A stretch of 64,000 nt of DNA. Origin: Phaseolus vulgaris (lineage: Eukaryota; Streptophyta; Magnoliopsida; Fabales; Fabaceae). The position numbers and the translations under genes are program-made. Numbering within the stretch: position 1 is the stretch's first letter; each line of letters starts with the position of its first letter. The notes under the pieces are model-generated. The model had not been told where the DNA came from and searched no databases. It saw only the letters and a list, made by a program, of their open reading frames with translations. Shown here piece after piece: positions 46,801 to 58,000 of this stretch. Where the stretch lies: positions 10,699,927 through 10,763,926 of the forward strand of contig NC_023758.2 of assembly GCF_000499845.2 (NCBI RefSeq). Direction: 5' to 3'.

Positions 46801-49800
46801 TATTGTGAGAAAATGATAAATGTAATTTTCTGAACGTGCCTGAGTATCTTTTCCTCGCAGCAGCTTGATTTATTTATAACACAAAGGATTACAAAAATAA
46901 TAAATAACTACTATTTTCAAGAGAACAATTTAATGTCATAACTTTCTAAGGAACATTGAACTATGCTAAACACTAACTGAACTACTTGGAACGATAATAA
47001 ACATTAAATGCTTCTATTCCCAACACTCCCTCAAGCTTGAGAATAAATGCTTCCATAGCATTTATTCTTTCGAAACTTCACAATCCTTAACTGAGAATAT
47101 ATGAAAGTTAACCTAGTGAAGGTGCCTATGGAGTACAAATCAAACCATTGTCCAGCTTAACTTTGATAAAATGGCTATCAATTTTAATGTGTTTTGTTTA
47201 ATCATGTTGAACATGACTATGAGCTTATGCTAATTGTTGACTTGTTATCGCAATAGAGCTTTCATAGGTCCATCACATTTAATCTTCAAGTCTTCTAAGA
47301 TCATTTCAGCCAAAGCAATTCACAAATACCTTGTGTCATAGCTAAGAATTCAGCTTCAGCAATAGATCAAGCTACAAGATTTTTGTTTTTTACTTCTTCC
47401 AAGAAAGTTGCAATATCCATTAGTGGATCTCCTATCAATTATTGACCCTACATAGTAAGTGCCAAAATAGGTTTAAAGAATTGTATTTCCATTTCTTTTA
47501 TATAAAATACATTTTCTTGGTGTCACCTTAAGGCATTATAAACATAGGTATGTGGTCTGCTAGTGGACCTCTCTTGGACAGTGCATAGATTGGCTAACCA
47601 AATTAACAACAAATGCAATATTTGGCCTTGTGTGAGACAAGTAAATTAATTTTTAATCTAGACGTTTATGCATCTCTATATCAAGTGCTACACTATCATT
47701 TGCATTACCCAATTTAAAGCTCTAACCCATGGGAATACCTTAAGCAAATCAGTGACTTATTTTGGTGAGATATGAAAATACCCTTTTTTGGAGTGGGCCA
47801 CTTCAATCCCCACAAGTATTTCAACCTCCCAAGAGTTCTTATCTCAAACTCCTTTGCTAGATGTTGATTTAGAAGTTGTTGTTCCTTCCAATCATTGAGA
47901 ATATTGTCATCTACACATACTAACAAGACAATCACTCCCATTGAGTACGAGTGTTTGATGAATAAAGTGTGATCTCCTTGACTTTGTATCCTAAAGTTGT
48001 CATGAGTCATGACCATAGTAAATCTCCCAACCCGTGTTTGAGTGGATTTTTTTAACCCATCTTGAGTATTTTTAACTTCCAAAAAGATGGGAAACAATTT
48101 CATATCTTGATGGGACCTCCATATAGATTTATTAAACAAGCTCCCATGCAGGAAAACATATCTTTCACATCAAATTGTTGTAATTCTTGGACATAATTTG
48201 TCTAAGAGATAATATTACCCTAAATGTATTCTTTTTTGCAATCACAACAAAGGTCTTTCAGTAATTTATCCCATAGGTTTGAGTGAAACCCTTAGCAACC
48301 AATCTCACCTTGTAGCTCTCAATTGACCCATTTCCCTTATACTTTACCCCACTTCCAACCATTTCCTCATGACGGATAAACCATCTCCTGGTTTGGTCAA
48401 CACCTTCAAAAGATCTTCCTGGATAGTAGCTAGAGGTTGAGAATAGCAATAACAATTCTAGAGGTATTCAGTGAAATCATGGAACACATAATCTATCGGT
48501 CCCCTTGGCCTTGGTACATCTTGTTTAGTAACGAAAGAAAAAGTAAAAGCTACCCTGTTTAAGCCAAAAGCAAAGTGTAGAAAACTTCTTGGATTTGTTC
48601 TCCAATTCTTTCATTTTCGTATCCATAGATAGCTTCCAATTTTTATCAGATGATGCCTCAAGAGACATTAGTATGAATTGAGAGAGTTTAGGTTTGCAAG
48701 AAATATTTTATGGGTGAGGGACAAATTTTAAGACATCATTTGAGAGAGAATAGAGTGGCTTTTCAATGCATTTTCTAGTTCCTTTTTTGAAGGTGATTGG
48801 AAGATATAGATCAATGTTAATTGATTGGGTTTCAGTGTCACTTGGATTGTTGTCATAGAATTAAGAATATTGTAATTATCAAAATACGAAGTTCTGAATT
48901 TGTTACGTGATATGAAGGAATTGGATTGAGCTCTTGAACATGTGTCGATCTAAAAGTGATCTTTTAGTTTTCTTTCGTCGACTTTAGGATCATTTTTATT
49001 TAGTTGATGAGGAAGGAATAAATACAATTTTTTTACTCGATCACTAGAATGGAAATCTCTAGGCTAGGAAGAATTTAAGTTTCAAATTAAGTTTCCTTAT
49101 CCTCTTGCAAATTCTCCACCTGAATATAAGGTGTTTAGGAAAACAATTGATCTTTATGAAAGGAGATACAATTTTTTAGGAGGAAGATGGTAACACTTAG
49201 ATATCTCTTTTAGTGAAGGAGTAGACAACAAAAACACATTTTAGGATATAGGATCAAGTATTTCCCTACCCTGACTATGAACATGAACAAATGAGACACT
49301 CGAAAATGATTGGTGTAAAGATTATTAGTAGTGAAAAAATTAGGATAGAAAGAAAAAAGAATATCCATAGGACTCTTGAATCCCAATTTTCTAGAGGGTA
49401 ACCTACTTGCCCAAAATTTTTGAAACAATAGTGTTAGTTTGGGAGATGCCCATTTTTTTCTTTATGTAATCTTATTTTGCATTTTGACAAGAAGATTTAT
49501 GAATTATGCCCTCTTAATGAAAAATGGTGTTATTAGGACGTGAGTTAAGTCATCCTCACAAAACCGTTTTGTAAGGTGAGGATTGCCCCACTTTGTATAA
49601 TGTAAATTGGTCTTATCTCTATCTAATCGATGTGGGACCTCTAACCCACACCTCTCACGCTAAGGCATGGACATCTTATGTGTAAGACTAGATATTTGTT
49701 AGTGGTCCAATAACGAATAGTAGGTGGCACAATAAGTTCAACAAACCTTGCTAAGATAGACTTTGATATCGTATTAAGACGTGAGTTTAAAACTAACTCA

Positions 49801-52724
49801 TCCTCACAAAACCGACAGGTGAAGACTACTCCCACTTATATATTGTAAATTGACCTTGGGATCTTCATAGGCGGCGTAATGACTTAATCGAAACATTCTT
49901 AAAGAAGTTGACATAAGTGAAATCAATAGCAACGAAGGGAGCATGGGAAACATTTATATCCTTTTCTAAGACTAAGGGTGACCTAAAAAGACACGAATGA
50001 GACCTAGTTGAAAATTTATCAAAGCAAGGACTGTGATTGTGAACAAAACAGTTGGACCCGAAGACACGAGGACTTAATGGTTGGGGAAACTAAAATAGAG
50101 TGAGGTATTTGCTTGTTGAGAATAGTGAATGACACATGATTGATGAGATAACATGTCGTTAGAAAGTAGTATTATCCCAAAATTGTTAAGGAACACAACC
50201 ATGAAGTAAAAGAGTTTGAGTTGTTGCAATAATGAGTCTATTCTTGTGCTCTCCCACCCCATTTTGTTGAGGGGTATATGTACTTAAGTTTAATGAAGGA
50301 TACCATGGGAAGCCACGATGAAAAGAATGATAGATATTCAAAAGCATTATCATTATATAAAGTTCAAATAGAAATACTAACTAATTTTTAACTTCATTAT
50401 AAAAGGATTGAAATATGGAAAACAACTCAACTTCATTAAGAACAACCAAGTACATTAAGAATAGTCATCAATGAAAGTTACATAATATTGAAATCTTGAA
50501 GTGCACGTAACATGACTCGGGTCCCACATATTTGAGTGGACTGACATTCCTAGAAAAAAAAACTATGACTATGTGTTCCTAATTGACACGACTCGCATGA
50601 TAAGATGAACAACTTAGATAGAAGTAGGACATGTTGCAACTTGCAAGGCTAAGATGACCTAATTGAGCATGGATGAAAGAAGGGTGCCACTCCAAGCCAA
50701 CATGAACAAATGTCTGAAGTTCATAGACACATTGGGATTTAAATCCTATGCCAATCATCAGTCCCAGTCCTGCAAGAAAGCATAGTGTGGTGATAAGATC
50801 TAGTGCAAAAGTAGAGTACAAAGCAATGACTTCTACCTCTTGTGAGCTTATTTTCCTCCAACAGTTGTTTAAGGAACTAAGATTTGGCAAGGTATACAAA
50901 TGACTCTCATTTGTGATAACCAACCTGATGCGGCGGTAGCAACAAAGAGGAGAGTGAAAACTAGTTGGAAAAAAGTGCATGGCGAAAATAGGGGTAGCTG
51001 AAAATTAGAGTGACACATTTTTTGGAAAAATTAAATAGCACGGATGAACAATGAGTCCACTAGGGAGGCATGGATTCAAATTAGGATCGGATTCCATCTT
51101 AGAAAGTGGAATTAGATTCTGACTCAACCTTACAAAATTGGCTTGCAAGGTGAGTTTTGTACACTTATGTACTATAATTTGACCATATATCTAATCAATG
51201 TGGAATCTCCAATAAATCCCTTCACATCGAGGATTGGACATCTCAAGCTTGAGATTAGATATTTGTGGATAGTCCAATAAAGTCTGATAGTGAATGATGG
51301 CACAATAGACTTACCAAACTTTATTAGGATAGACTCTAATACCATGTAGAGAGAAGCGATATGCATTCATGTGATAGAATCCTCTAGTTTGTCTGAGCAC
51401 AACCGAGGAATATGTATACATATATCATACAAGGTGTTAAACATATATCAGAAAGGAAATTTTGTGAATGCCTTGAGTATCTCTTCCACTCAGTAAATTG
51501 ATTTATTTTGTAACAAAAATTATTACAAAGATAATAAATAGCAAAAACTATTTCCAATAGAACAAATAAAACATTCACAACTTTAAGGACCATTGAACTA
51601 TGCTAAACACTAATTGATGTACTTTTGGAAATATAATAAACATTCAATGCTCCAATTTCCAACAAGCAATACCATGATCTTTATTGTTTTAATGGAGATA
51701 TTTGAAGTTCCATGCTGGTTGTTTGTTTCTCTCAATAGATTTTGATTATAAAACTGTTTGCAGCTGTCAATAGCTCGATAATTTCTTTCTATTAGTTATC
51801 TGAGCTATTGAGTGGTAAGTTATTTCATTTATTCTTTAATATCTGATAACGGTGTGCAGTTCTACTGGTTGCTCAACCGAATTTCAAAATGCTTTTCACT
51901 GCTTGGTTACCTTCCATCATCTAGTACTTACGTGTTTTATCGTTGACTTCCAGTTTCTTCAATTGCACTTAGATCCAGCCAGCAGTAACACTCTTCCCGC
52001 AGATGGAAATGGGTCCATAACCCAAAGTTTGAAAATCACTAACAGCCAACATGGGAAGGTAGATGGTCTTTTTTCTTTTGTTATTGCTTTACTGTAATTA
52101 TCTGTGCCCTTGTATGGTTTAAATTCTAAAAGAAATGTTGATCACTGACATGTTGCTATAAAACGGCTAGTTTATGCTTTATTTTAATATTTGATATTAC
52201 ATGCTGCAAAACTGCTAATGATTTGAGCGTGTGGGTTTCGATTGATCACTACTTTTTGGATTGTTCATCAAAGCCAACCAGGATAGTATGTAGGATTGAA
52301 GTCCAATATATTTAGTTAACTGCACATTGCACAAGCACTGGAACTTTCATTTGGCATTATACAGTAAATCACATTTTCTTTGTTATTTTAATGTATCATA
52401 GCGGCTATCCCGCTATTTTCTATCTGCCATACCATTTTTGGGGTTGGCCACTCCATCACCTTATCTGAGATTGGCAACAACGGTTTAGACTCCCCCATCC
52501 CCTCCTTTTCTCTGTTTGTGCTTTGTGAATATAATTATGGTGTACACTTGCTGCGATTATTTTCCCAAAATATTTATACATATAAGTGCTTCTTAGAGAA
52601 GACTTGATTGCTGGCAATTTTTTTTCAGAAATCGCTTGTCATGCGTACAAGGATAGCGTACAAGATAAATGGCAAGGATACACTAGAGGAAGGACAAGTC
52701 AATAATTTTCCTCGTGATTTATGA
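35861..52724 (+). CDS. AP1G: AP-1 clathrin adaptor complex, gamma subunit (gamma-adaptin), 18 exons
   Basis: Exons: 35861-35892, 37089-37391, 37557-37698, 38593-38766, 39356-39535, 40648-40802, 41845-41935, 42029-42192, 42660-42714, 43471-43593, 43681-43776, 44368-44495, 45343-45447, 45528-45784, 46204-46440, 46526-46701, 51954-52058, 52629-52724. All junctions are GT-AG and the sum is 2619 bases (872 aa). The start '[19 protein letters not shown]' is the usual plant gamma-adaptin N-terminus. Residues ~1-580 are the armadillo-like adaptin trunk ('[19 protein letters not shown]', '[16 protein letters not shown]', '[19 protein letters not shown]'). About 583-750 is a Ser/Pro-rich hinge with LLDL-type clathrin-binding motifs ('[12 protein letters not shown]'). 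About 750-872 is the gamma-ear. The protein acts at the trans-Golgi network/early endosome in clathrin-coated vesicle sorting with the beta, mu and sigma subunits. No break is seen; intron 16 carries a 4.8-kb copia insertion. Confidence 0.97.
39678..39913 (-). repeat. Dispersed ~230-bp repeat in AP1G intron 5
   Basis: Resembles the repeat at 44762-44989 and 51117-51344 in reverse orientation: an 'AATATGGTAT' primer-site-like box, 'GACTAGATAGAGATAA', 'CATATAAGTGGG', and the end 'GGGTTGAGTTATATCTAAACT'. Divergent and probably old. Confidence 0.6.
41441..41485 (+). repeat. End fragment of the ~230-bp repeat in AP1G intron 6
   Basis: Only the terminal block 'TTTAAGCCTAAGTCAACC' to 'TTGTAAGGCGGGG' is present, matching the ends seen at 44762 and 49537. 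Confidence 0.55.
44762..44989 (+). repeat. MITE-like inverted-repeat element in AP1G intron 12
   Basis: The left arm 44762-44800 (AAGTGAACTTTAAGCTTAAC...) and the right arm 44951-44989 are inverted copies that match closely over about 35 bases. Between them are 'GTGGTCCGATAATGG' and a primer-site-like 'GACTCTGATACCAT'. It is the best-preserved member of the dispersed family in this gene. Confidence 0.7.
47714..48455 (-). pseudogene. Copia reverse transcriptase fragment (intron 16 element)
   Basis: Two overlapping-order pieces of RVT_2-type RT: 48455-48258 ends '[16 protein letters not shown]', and 48139-47714 contains '[10 protein letters not shown]' and '[15 protein letters not shown]'. The catalytic tyrosine is cysteine while both aspartates remain. 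A gap and frameshift separate the pieces. Confidence 0.75.
49537..49853 (-). repeat. TRIM-like repeat nested in the intron 16 copia element
   Basis: The two ends are direct repeats: 'GACGTGAGTT' plus 'CATCCTCACAAAACCG' at 49537 and again at 49778-49815. Between them lie 'CTAATCGATGTGGGACCTCT' and a degraded primer-site-like 'TTTGATATCGTATT'. Same family as the 44762 and 51117 repeats, here with direct rather than inverted ends. Confidence 0.55.
51117..51344 (-). repeat. Member of the ~230-bp repeat family beside the copia 5' LTR
   Basis: Runs from 'TCTGACTCAACCTTACAAAA' to 'GACTCTAATACCA'. The last block resembles an iMet primer site and abuts sequence leading into the right LTR, so it could be either the element's own primer site or a separate repeat. 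Confidence 0.5.
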
Positions 52725-54416
52725 AGCTCAATGATCAGGGGTCATTAAGGTGATGCACAAAACCGTTCGTTTTCCCCAGCTCTCCATAATTACTGGTGCA
52801 GTTTTAACGTTTCATTCCTTCGAATGAGGAAGGTATGGTCGGAGCATCTGGACCACTTTTTTGGCTTGAGTTTGAAGTCGATTCAGTGGCTTCACTTCTT
52901 TCTTTTACCTTTTTTTTACCTAGGTGGTTTATGTACATTAGTACAAAATATTCCTGTATGAATGTCAAAGTCAAATTTTGTCTCTCAAGGCGGTGAGAGT
53001 TGTGTCATGTTGGGTACTTGAGGTGCTTTCTTGCTATTTTTTCGGAGGTAGTCGCTCGGTCTTGCTGTCTAAAGTTATAGTGTTGTTGAATGCAATTTGG
53101 TATCCTTTAGACGATTGATATATTTGATTTTATGTAACTTTTTACCCCTAAAGATTAATGAAATGTAATCTCAAAATTATGTCAGTTCTCTTGCTCGGCG
53201 TTTGACTGTTTCATTGAAATTTGTAAGTGAGAATTATCCATTGTGAAACATTATGTTTATAAAGTTCATTTCAGTGTATGAAATTATAAGTTCTTACTAA
53301 TACTGTATGCTAAAATCTATTTAAGCGCTTCAGTTGTAGGTCAATTGAAGAAATTGTCATGGTTCGAAACTCTACGCAACTCTGAACGTACAAAATTATG
53401 TTGAACAGTATAAATATACCCTAGTCAATGCGTAATGTTTGGTAAGTTTAAACAATTCCAGCTGAAGAAATTTCGAAAGGTGGGCTAAGATGGCTTCAGT
53501 GGGTGATCTGGCACAAGATGGTAATTTCTTCTGCACGTTAGCCCTTTCAGTTTGAATTGGTTCATCGAAAATCCAACTTCAAGCTGTTAAACTTATTTAA
53601 GAATTCCGTGGATTCGAAGTTCTTAATTATTATTTTGTAAATATCTTTCAACCCCTCGACCCTAAACATTTTAGTTTCACGGATCCAAGGTGAATAATTA
53701 AGAGTCATTCATTGCATGAAACAGTCATGCACCACCCTCAAATGTATATTTTTTTAAGTGTAAGATCCCAAGGTTATTTGTTTTTGTACTGTATTAGTTC
53801 ATTGATACGATGAAATAAATGTACACTTTTTAATATTCATAAGAGAGTGGAAAACATTTAATTATGTTGAAAACAGAAAAGTGCTCAAGAGCAGTTTAAA
53901 AGATGGTCAAACCCGTGTGACTTTTGGGAAAGATTGCCTAGAACGTTTCTTTTCGCACCCCCATAACTTCCATTACACCCCCATAGGGGTGAGTAAAATA
54001 CCAAATTGCCTTTACTCCTACTATTTATTCTTCATATGTTCTTCTTCTCTCTTAGTCCCTACACCCGCTCTCTCTCTCTCTTTTCCTTGCATTTTGTGTT
54101 CTCTAGGAATTTCCTGGGTTTATAATTTAGAATAACATTCATATTACACAATTAAAAAATCAAAATTAACTTAAAATATTATGTCATGGACTTTCTAATT
54201 TGAAAATTAATTTTAACTTTTGAAATATACAATTCAAAAGTTAATTTTTTTTAATTATATATTTTGAAAGTTAAAATTGATTTTTAAAATATATAATTCA
54301 TAAATAAAAACTGACTTAACAAAATGTGTACAACAATCTAAACAATTTTAACTTCTAGATTATACACTTTAGATATTACAATAACAAGTCTATGTTTAAA
54401 CAAAAACGTTTTGTTA
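52725..54416. other. AP1G 3' UTR and intergenic DNA
   Basis: The first ~430 bases are probably the 3' UTR. The remainder is AT-rich with a short CT run (54068-54083). An open frame at 53881-54135 has no recognisable domain and was not called. Confidence 0.45.
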
Positions 54417-55089
54417 ACACCCTCTGCACTATGACACACATTTGACGTTGTCAATGTGACAAAAAATGATGACGTGGTAAGGGTAATTTTGTGATTTCAG
54501 AAGCATGTCGGACACTGCTCATCTGAACTCTTGTCCACCACCACCGAGGACTTCTCTGGTGACGCTCATCTCCATATCCTGGTTTTGCCGCCTCCTCGAC
54601 AAGTTCTTCTGCTGCGAGGCCGAGTTGAAAGTTGTTGTTTTCATAAGTCACGACTCCTCCCAGATCGCCAAACGAGATCGTCATTGTCGTGCTCGACGTG
54701 ACGACGCACCGGGAACAACTCTGTCGCTAACAACAAGGACCGTGTGCGGTCGCTGTCGTAGACGATGGCGCGAAATTGGTTAGCGTCGAAAAAGATCCAC
54801 ATGACTCTCAGAACACTGTCATTTGATGATTTGACTGTCAGAATGCCCTTCGCCGCGAAGATCGAAGACGAAACTCTAAATTTGGGTCATATATTACATT
54901 GGTTATTACTAAGAACCGATGTATATTACACCGGTTTTTACTAAGAACCGATGTAATATGTATATATTACACCAGTTGTTACTAAGAATCGATGTAATAT
55001 AGCTTGCGCTACTCATTCGCGCACAATCTTATTCCACCACGTCATTGTTACGTCTGCTGCGTCAAATGTGTGTTACTTTCAGAGAGTGT
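54417..55089. mobile_element. 673-bp terminal-inverted-repeat element with CATCGGTT hairpins
   Basis: Ends ACACCCTCTG and CAGAGAGTGT. The inverted repeats extend about 58 bases (left arm to ~54477, right arm from ~55033), with a shared core 'ACACATTTGACG' and 'TGACGTGG'. The interior is clearly more GC-rich than its surroundings. Near its right half it holds a small array of ACCGATGT/ACATCGGTT inverted units. No transposase. The superfamily is undetermined; no clear target duplication was identified. Confidence 0.65.
54886..55003. repeat. Array of 'GGTT..ACTAAGAACCGATGTAATAT' units
   Basis: Three imperfect copies of a ~35-38-base unit. Each can fold because 'ACC(G/A)GTT' or 'ATTGGTT' faces 'AACCGATGT'. 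Lies inside the inverted-repeat element. Confidence 0.8.
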
Positions 55090-58000
55090 CAATATATCAG
55101 TACTCATATTTAAATGATATTCGGAAGATTTATAATAAATAAACAATGATAGATAATAAGTTAATATAATCAACAGATTAAACAACGAACACAAAATAAT
55201 GTTTTAAATGTTTAAGGCTGGTATGTCTTTATTTAACGAATGGAATTATTGTACTTTATTTTAATATAACAATCCATTGTTTCATATATTTACTTATTGA
55301 TTTTGGCAGTAATCCCTTTTATTTCAAGACGTGAAAAACACAAATGTATAATGAAATACAGAATTTAAAAATAAAAATAAGGTACTAAAACATTAAAAAA
55401 AAAACAAGTTTTATAGGCTAAACTTTTCGCATATTTGCTAAGTTAACATGTATAATTGATTATATTAAACATAATCGATCGATTATGTATTATTAAATAT
55501 AATTGATCGTGTTATAATCTTTTCTTAATATTTAGGAAATTATTAACTGTGTTTAATAAATATAATTGAGTATATATTTTATTAATTTTTTAATATACTT
55601 AATATTTTTTATTATATAAAAAGAACAGTTAAAATAAAAATATTAAAATAAATAAATAAATTTAAATTTTCGTGTTTTATAAAGTAGTTTATTTTAATTA
55701 ATTGTTTTATATAATTTTTGTATCTTTTAAAATTCTATAATACTCTTTATTTTAAGTTAAATTCTAATTGATATTTTAAATATACTAATTTACAAATAAA
55801 TTATTTTATTATTCAGAAATTTTTTATTTATTTATTTTCAATTTCCCCAATTTAAACATGTTCATTTTCTTTTTCTTTTTTTCACTCCTTTGTTTTCTAA
55901 TCTTTAATATTCTCCTTTGGTTTTGTTAATTTTTCATCTAGGTATCTAAAAGTCTAAAGATTGTCTTGGAATTGAGTTTGAAAAACATAACACCAAGATT
56001 AAAGTTTAAACGCCAAGATTAAAGTTTAAACAATGCAACACAAGTTTCAAATGGCATATAAGGGAGTTATAAATCTTTTTAATCTTTAATTAAAAAATTC
56101 TACTAATTATTTCCATAAATTATTTTTTTTAAATCTCATGCAAGTATTAATTAGATAAATGATGGATATTTAGCTATAGTCAACTGTAAAATATATTTTT
56201 TTTTAACAATATCTTTGAAAACTATCATGCACACACTTCATACTTACCAATTACACATTTCATACTTACCAATTCCTTGAACTTTAAAGTTATTATAAGA
56301 AAAGTTTAGAAAAATAAATATTCAGTTTAAAAAAATAAATATTCAACGTTCATGTTATGTAATAGAACATCATAATCAGTGGCTTAACTACCTCCTTTGA
56401 CAACATGTTAAGTGTTAACTCGTACCTAATATAATATCTCTTAATAAAAAACAACTACATATACATGTGAATAGTTGGTATGGTTTTATAAGAGATGCAC
56501 CCAACCACCTATACTAAACTATGTTTTCTTTACCATAACAATAAAAAAAAATTAAAGTCAAATATATATTTAAAAAGTTATTAAATAAAAACTAATTTTA
56601 AATTAAAAAATAATTAATGACTATGTTAAATAAATTAAATATTATTTTAAAGACTAAACAAATTATTGATACTTTTTAATAATAGAAATTACTTTAAATA
56701 TTAATAAGTTTTTTAGTTTCTGAAATAATATCTAATTTAGTGGATATAATGATTAATTATTTTTTGTTTTTAAAATTAATCTCCATTAATGATTTATTTT
56801 AGTTATTTTTTTATCAAAACACCAAGAAAAATATCAAAATTTAATTTCTTAAAGTGTAATTCATAAATTATTACTAGTAGGTTTTGCTGAATAATGGAGC
56901 ACATATTTTTTTATATGTAATAGATTTGTTAAGAATTTAAGTATAAGTTTAAATTTTTACATTAAATAAAACTAAAAAATATATTATTTTAAATTAAAAA
57001 CAATGTCATAACATCTTATATAATTTATTTATATTTTATTAATATGGAATCTTTCAGTATATCTTTCTATGAAATCTTTTCAGTATATTTTCTAAAATTT
57101 AGGATGGACTTTGATGAGCAAATATAGTAACAAATAGGTTATGTGAGATTTTCTTAATGATATTTTTTAAAGAATGAGCAAATTGCTAACAATATTCCAA
57201 GTCAAATGGTTATTCTTGAGAGAGTGAGTTGGATAAAGGAAGTTTTCATTTTTAAAATAAGGTTATACAATAAAAGTAACCTATATATCTTCAATAAAAA
57301 AAATTACAAAACTGATTTATATTATTGTATATACTTATAGATCTGAAGTAAATCTAAGACTTTTCAAAAGTTAAGACAAAATATATTCAAGTTTAGTTTT
57401 TATGCCCTTATTATGACACAATAAATTAATTGTTATGTTTAATCATAGTTAGTGTAAATTTTAAGAGAATTATTATGTTTAATTATACATTTTACTATCC
57501 AATTACTATTATTCTTTTTATAAGTTTTACCATATTATTAATTTGTTTTTCGAGCATTATATAAGCAAGGTTTTAACTTTCTACTGCTAGAATTAGTTTC
57601 CTGGATATTTTACTATTATATTATTCTTTAGTTTTTATGCAATTTTAACATCATGTTAATAATAAAAATATGACATTTCTAAAAGTCAATGATAAAACAA
57701 TTTCGATAATTTGTTACACATTCGATAATATGTGTAAAATAATAATAATAATAATAATAATAATTCATTGATAAAATATACAAAAGTCAACAAATTGACC
57801 GTGTAATTTTAACAAGTAAATAGGTTTGAGTTTTTTTAAAGGATTTTAATTGTTTTTTAAATAAAAAAAGGTTGTTTGCAATTTCAATTGTATTTTTAAA
57901 AAAATAGTATGATTATAAACTGATTTATGAATTTGAACATTTATATTTAGATTTTTTTAACTATTTTTCACTCAATGTACAAATATTCCTTTTTTTTGTA

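Larger units (their letters stand above)
46831..51664 (-). mobile_element. Ty1/copia element in AP1G intron 16, antisense to the gene
   Basis: Left LTR 46831-47025 and right LTR at least 51465-51664 align well and both end 'TTCC(C)AACA'. A polypurine-like CTCAAGCTTGAGGGAG (minus) abuts the left LTR. Minus-strand pol fragments in order: GAG-pre-integrase ('[12 protein letters not shown]', ~50640-50680), integrase (50500-49210; '[19 protein letters not shown]'), RT in two frames (48455-48258, '[19 protein letters not shown]'; 48139-47714, 'LLVCVDDNI' with C for Y in YVDD, '[18 protein letters not shown]'), and RNase H (~47450-47150). Stops and frameshifts abound. No matching target duplication was found, so the left end may be truncated. 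Intron borders remain canonical. Confidence 0.85.

Noticed and set aside
53881..54135. 84-aa plus-strand frame between AP1G and the TIR element
   Set aside because: No start context, domain or splice continuation; composition follows a CT-rich run.
54505..54783. Open frames inside the 673-bp TIR element
   Set aside because: Both strands are open by composition; no domain recognised. Kept only as possible captured cargo.
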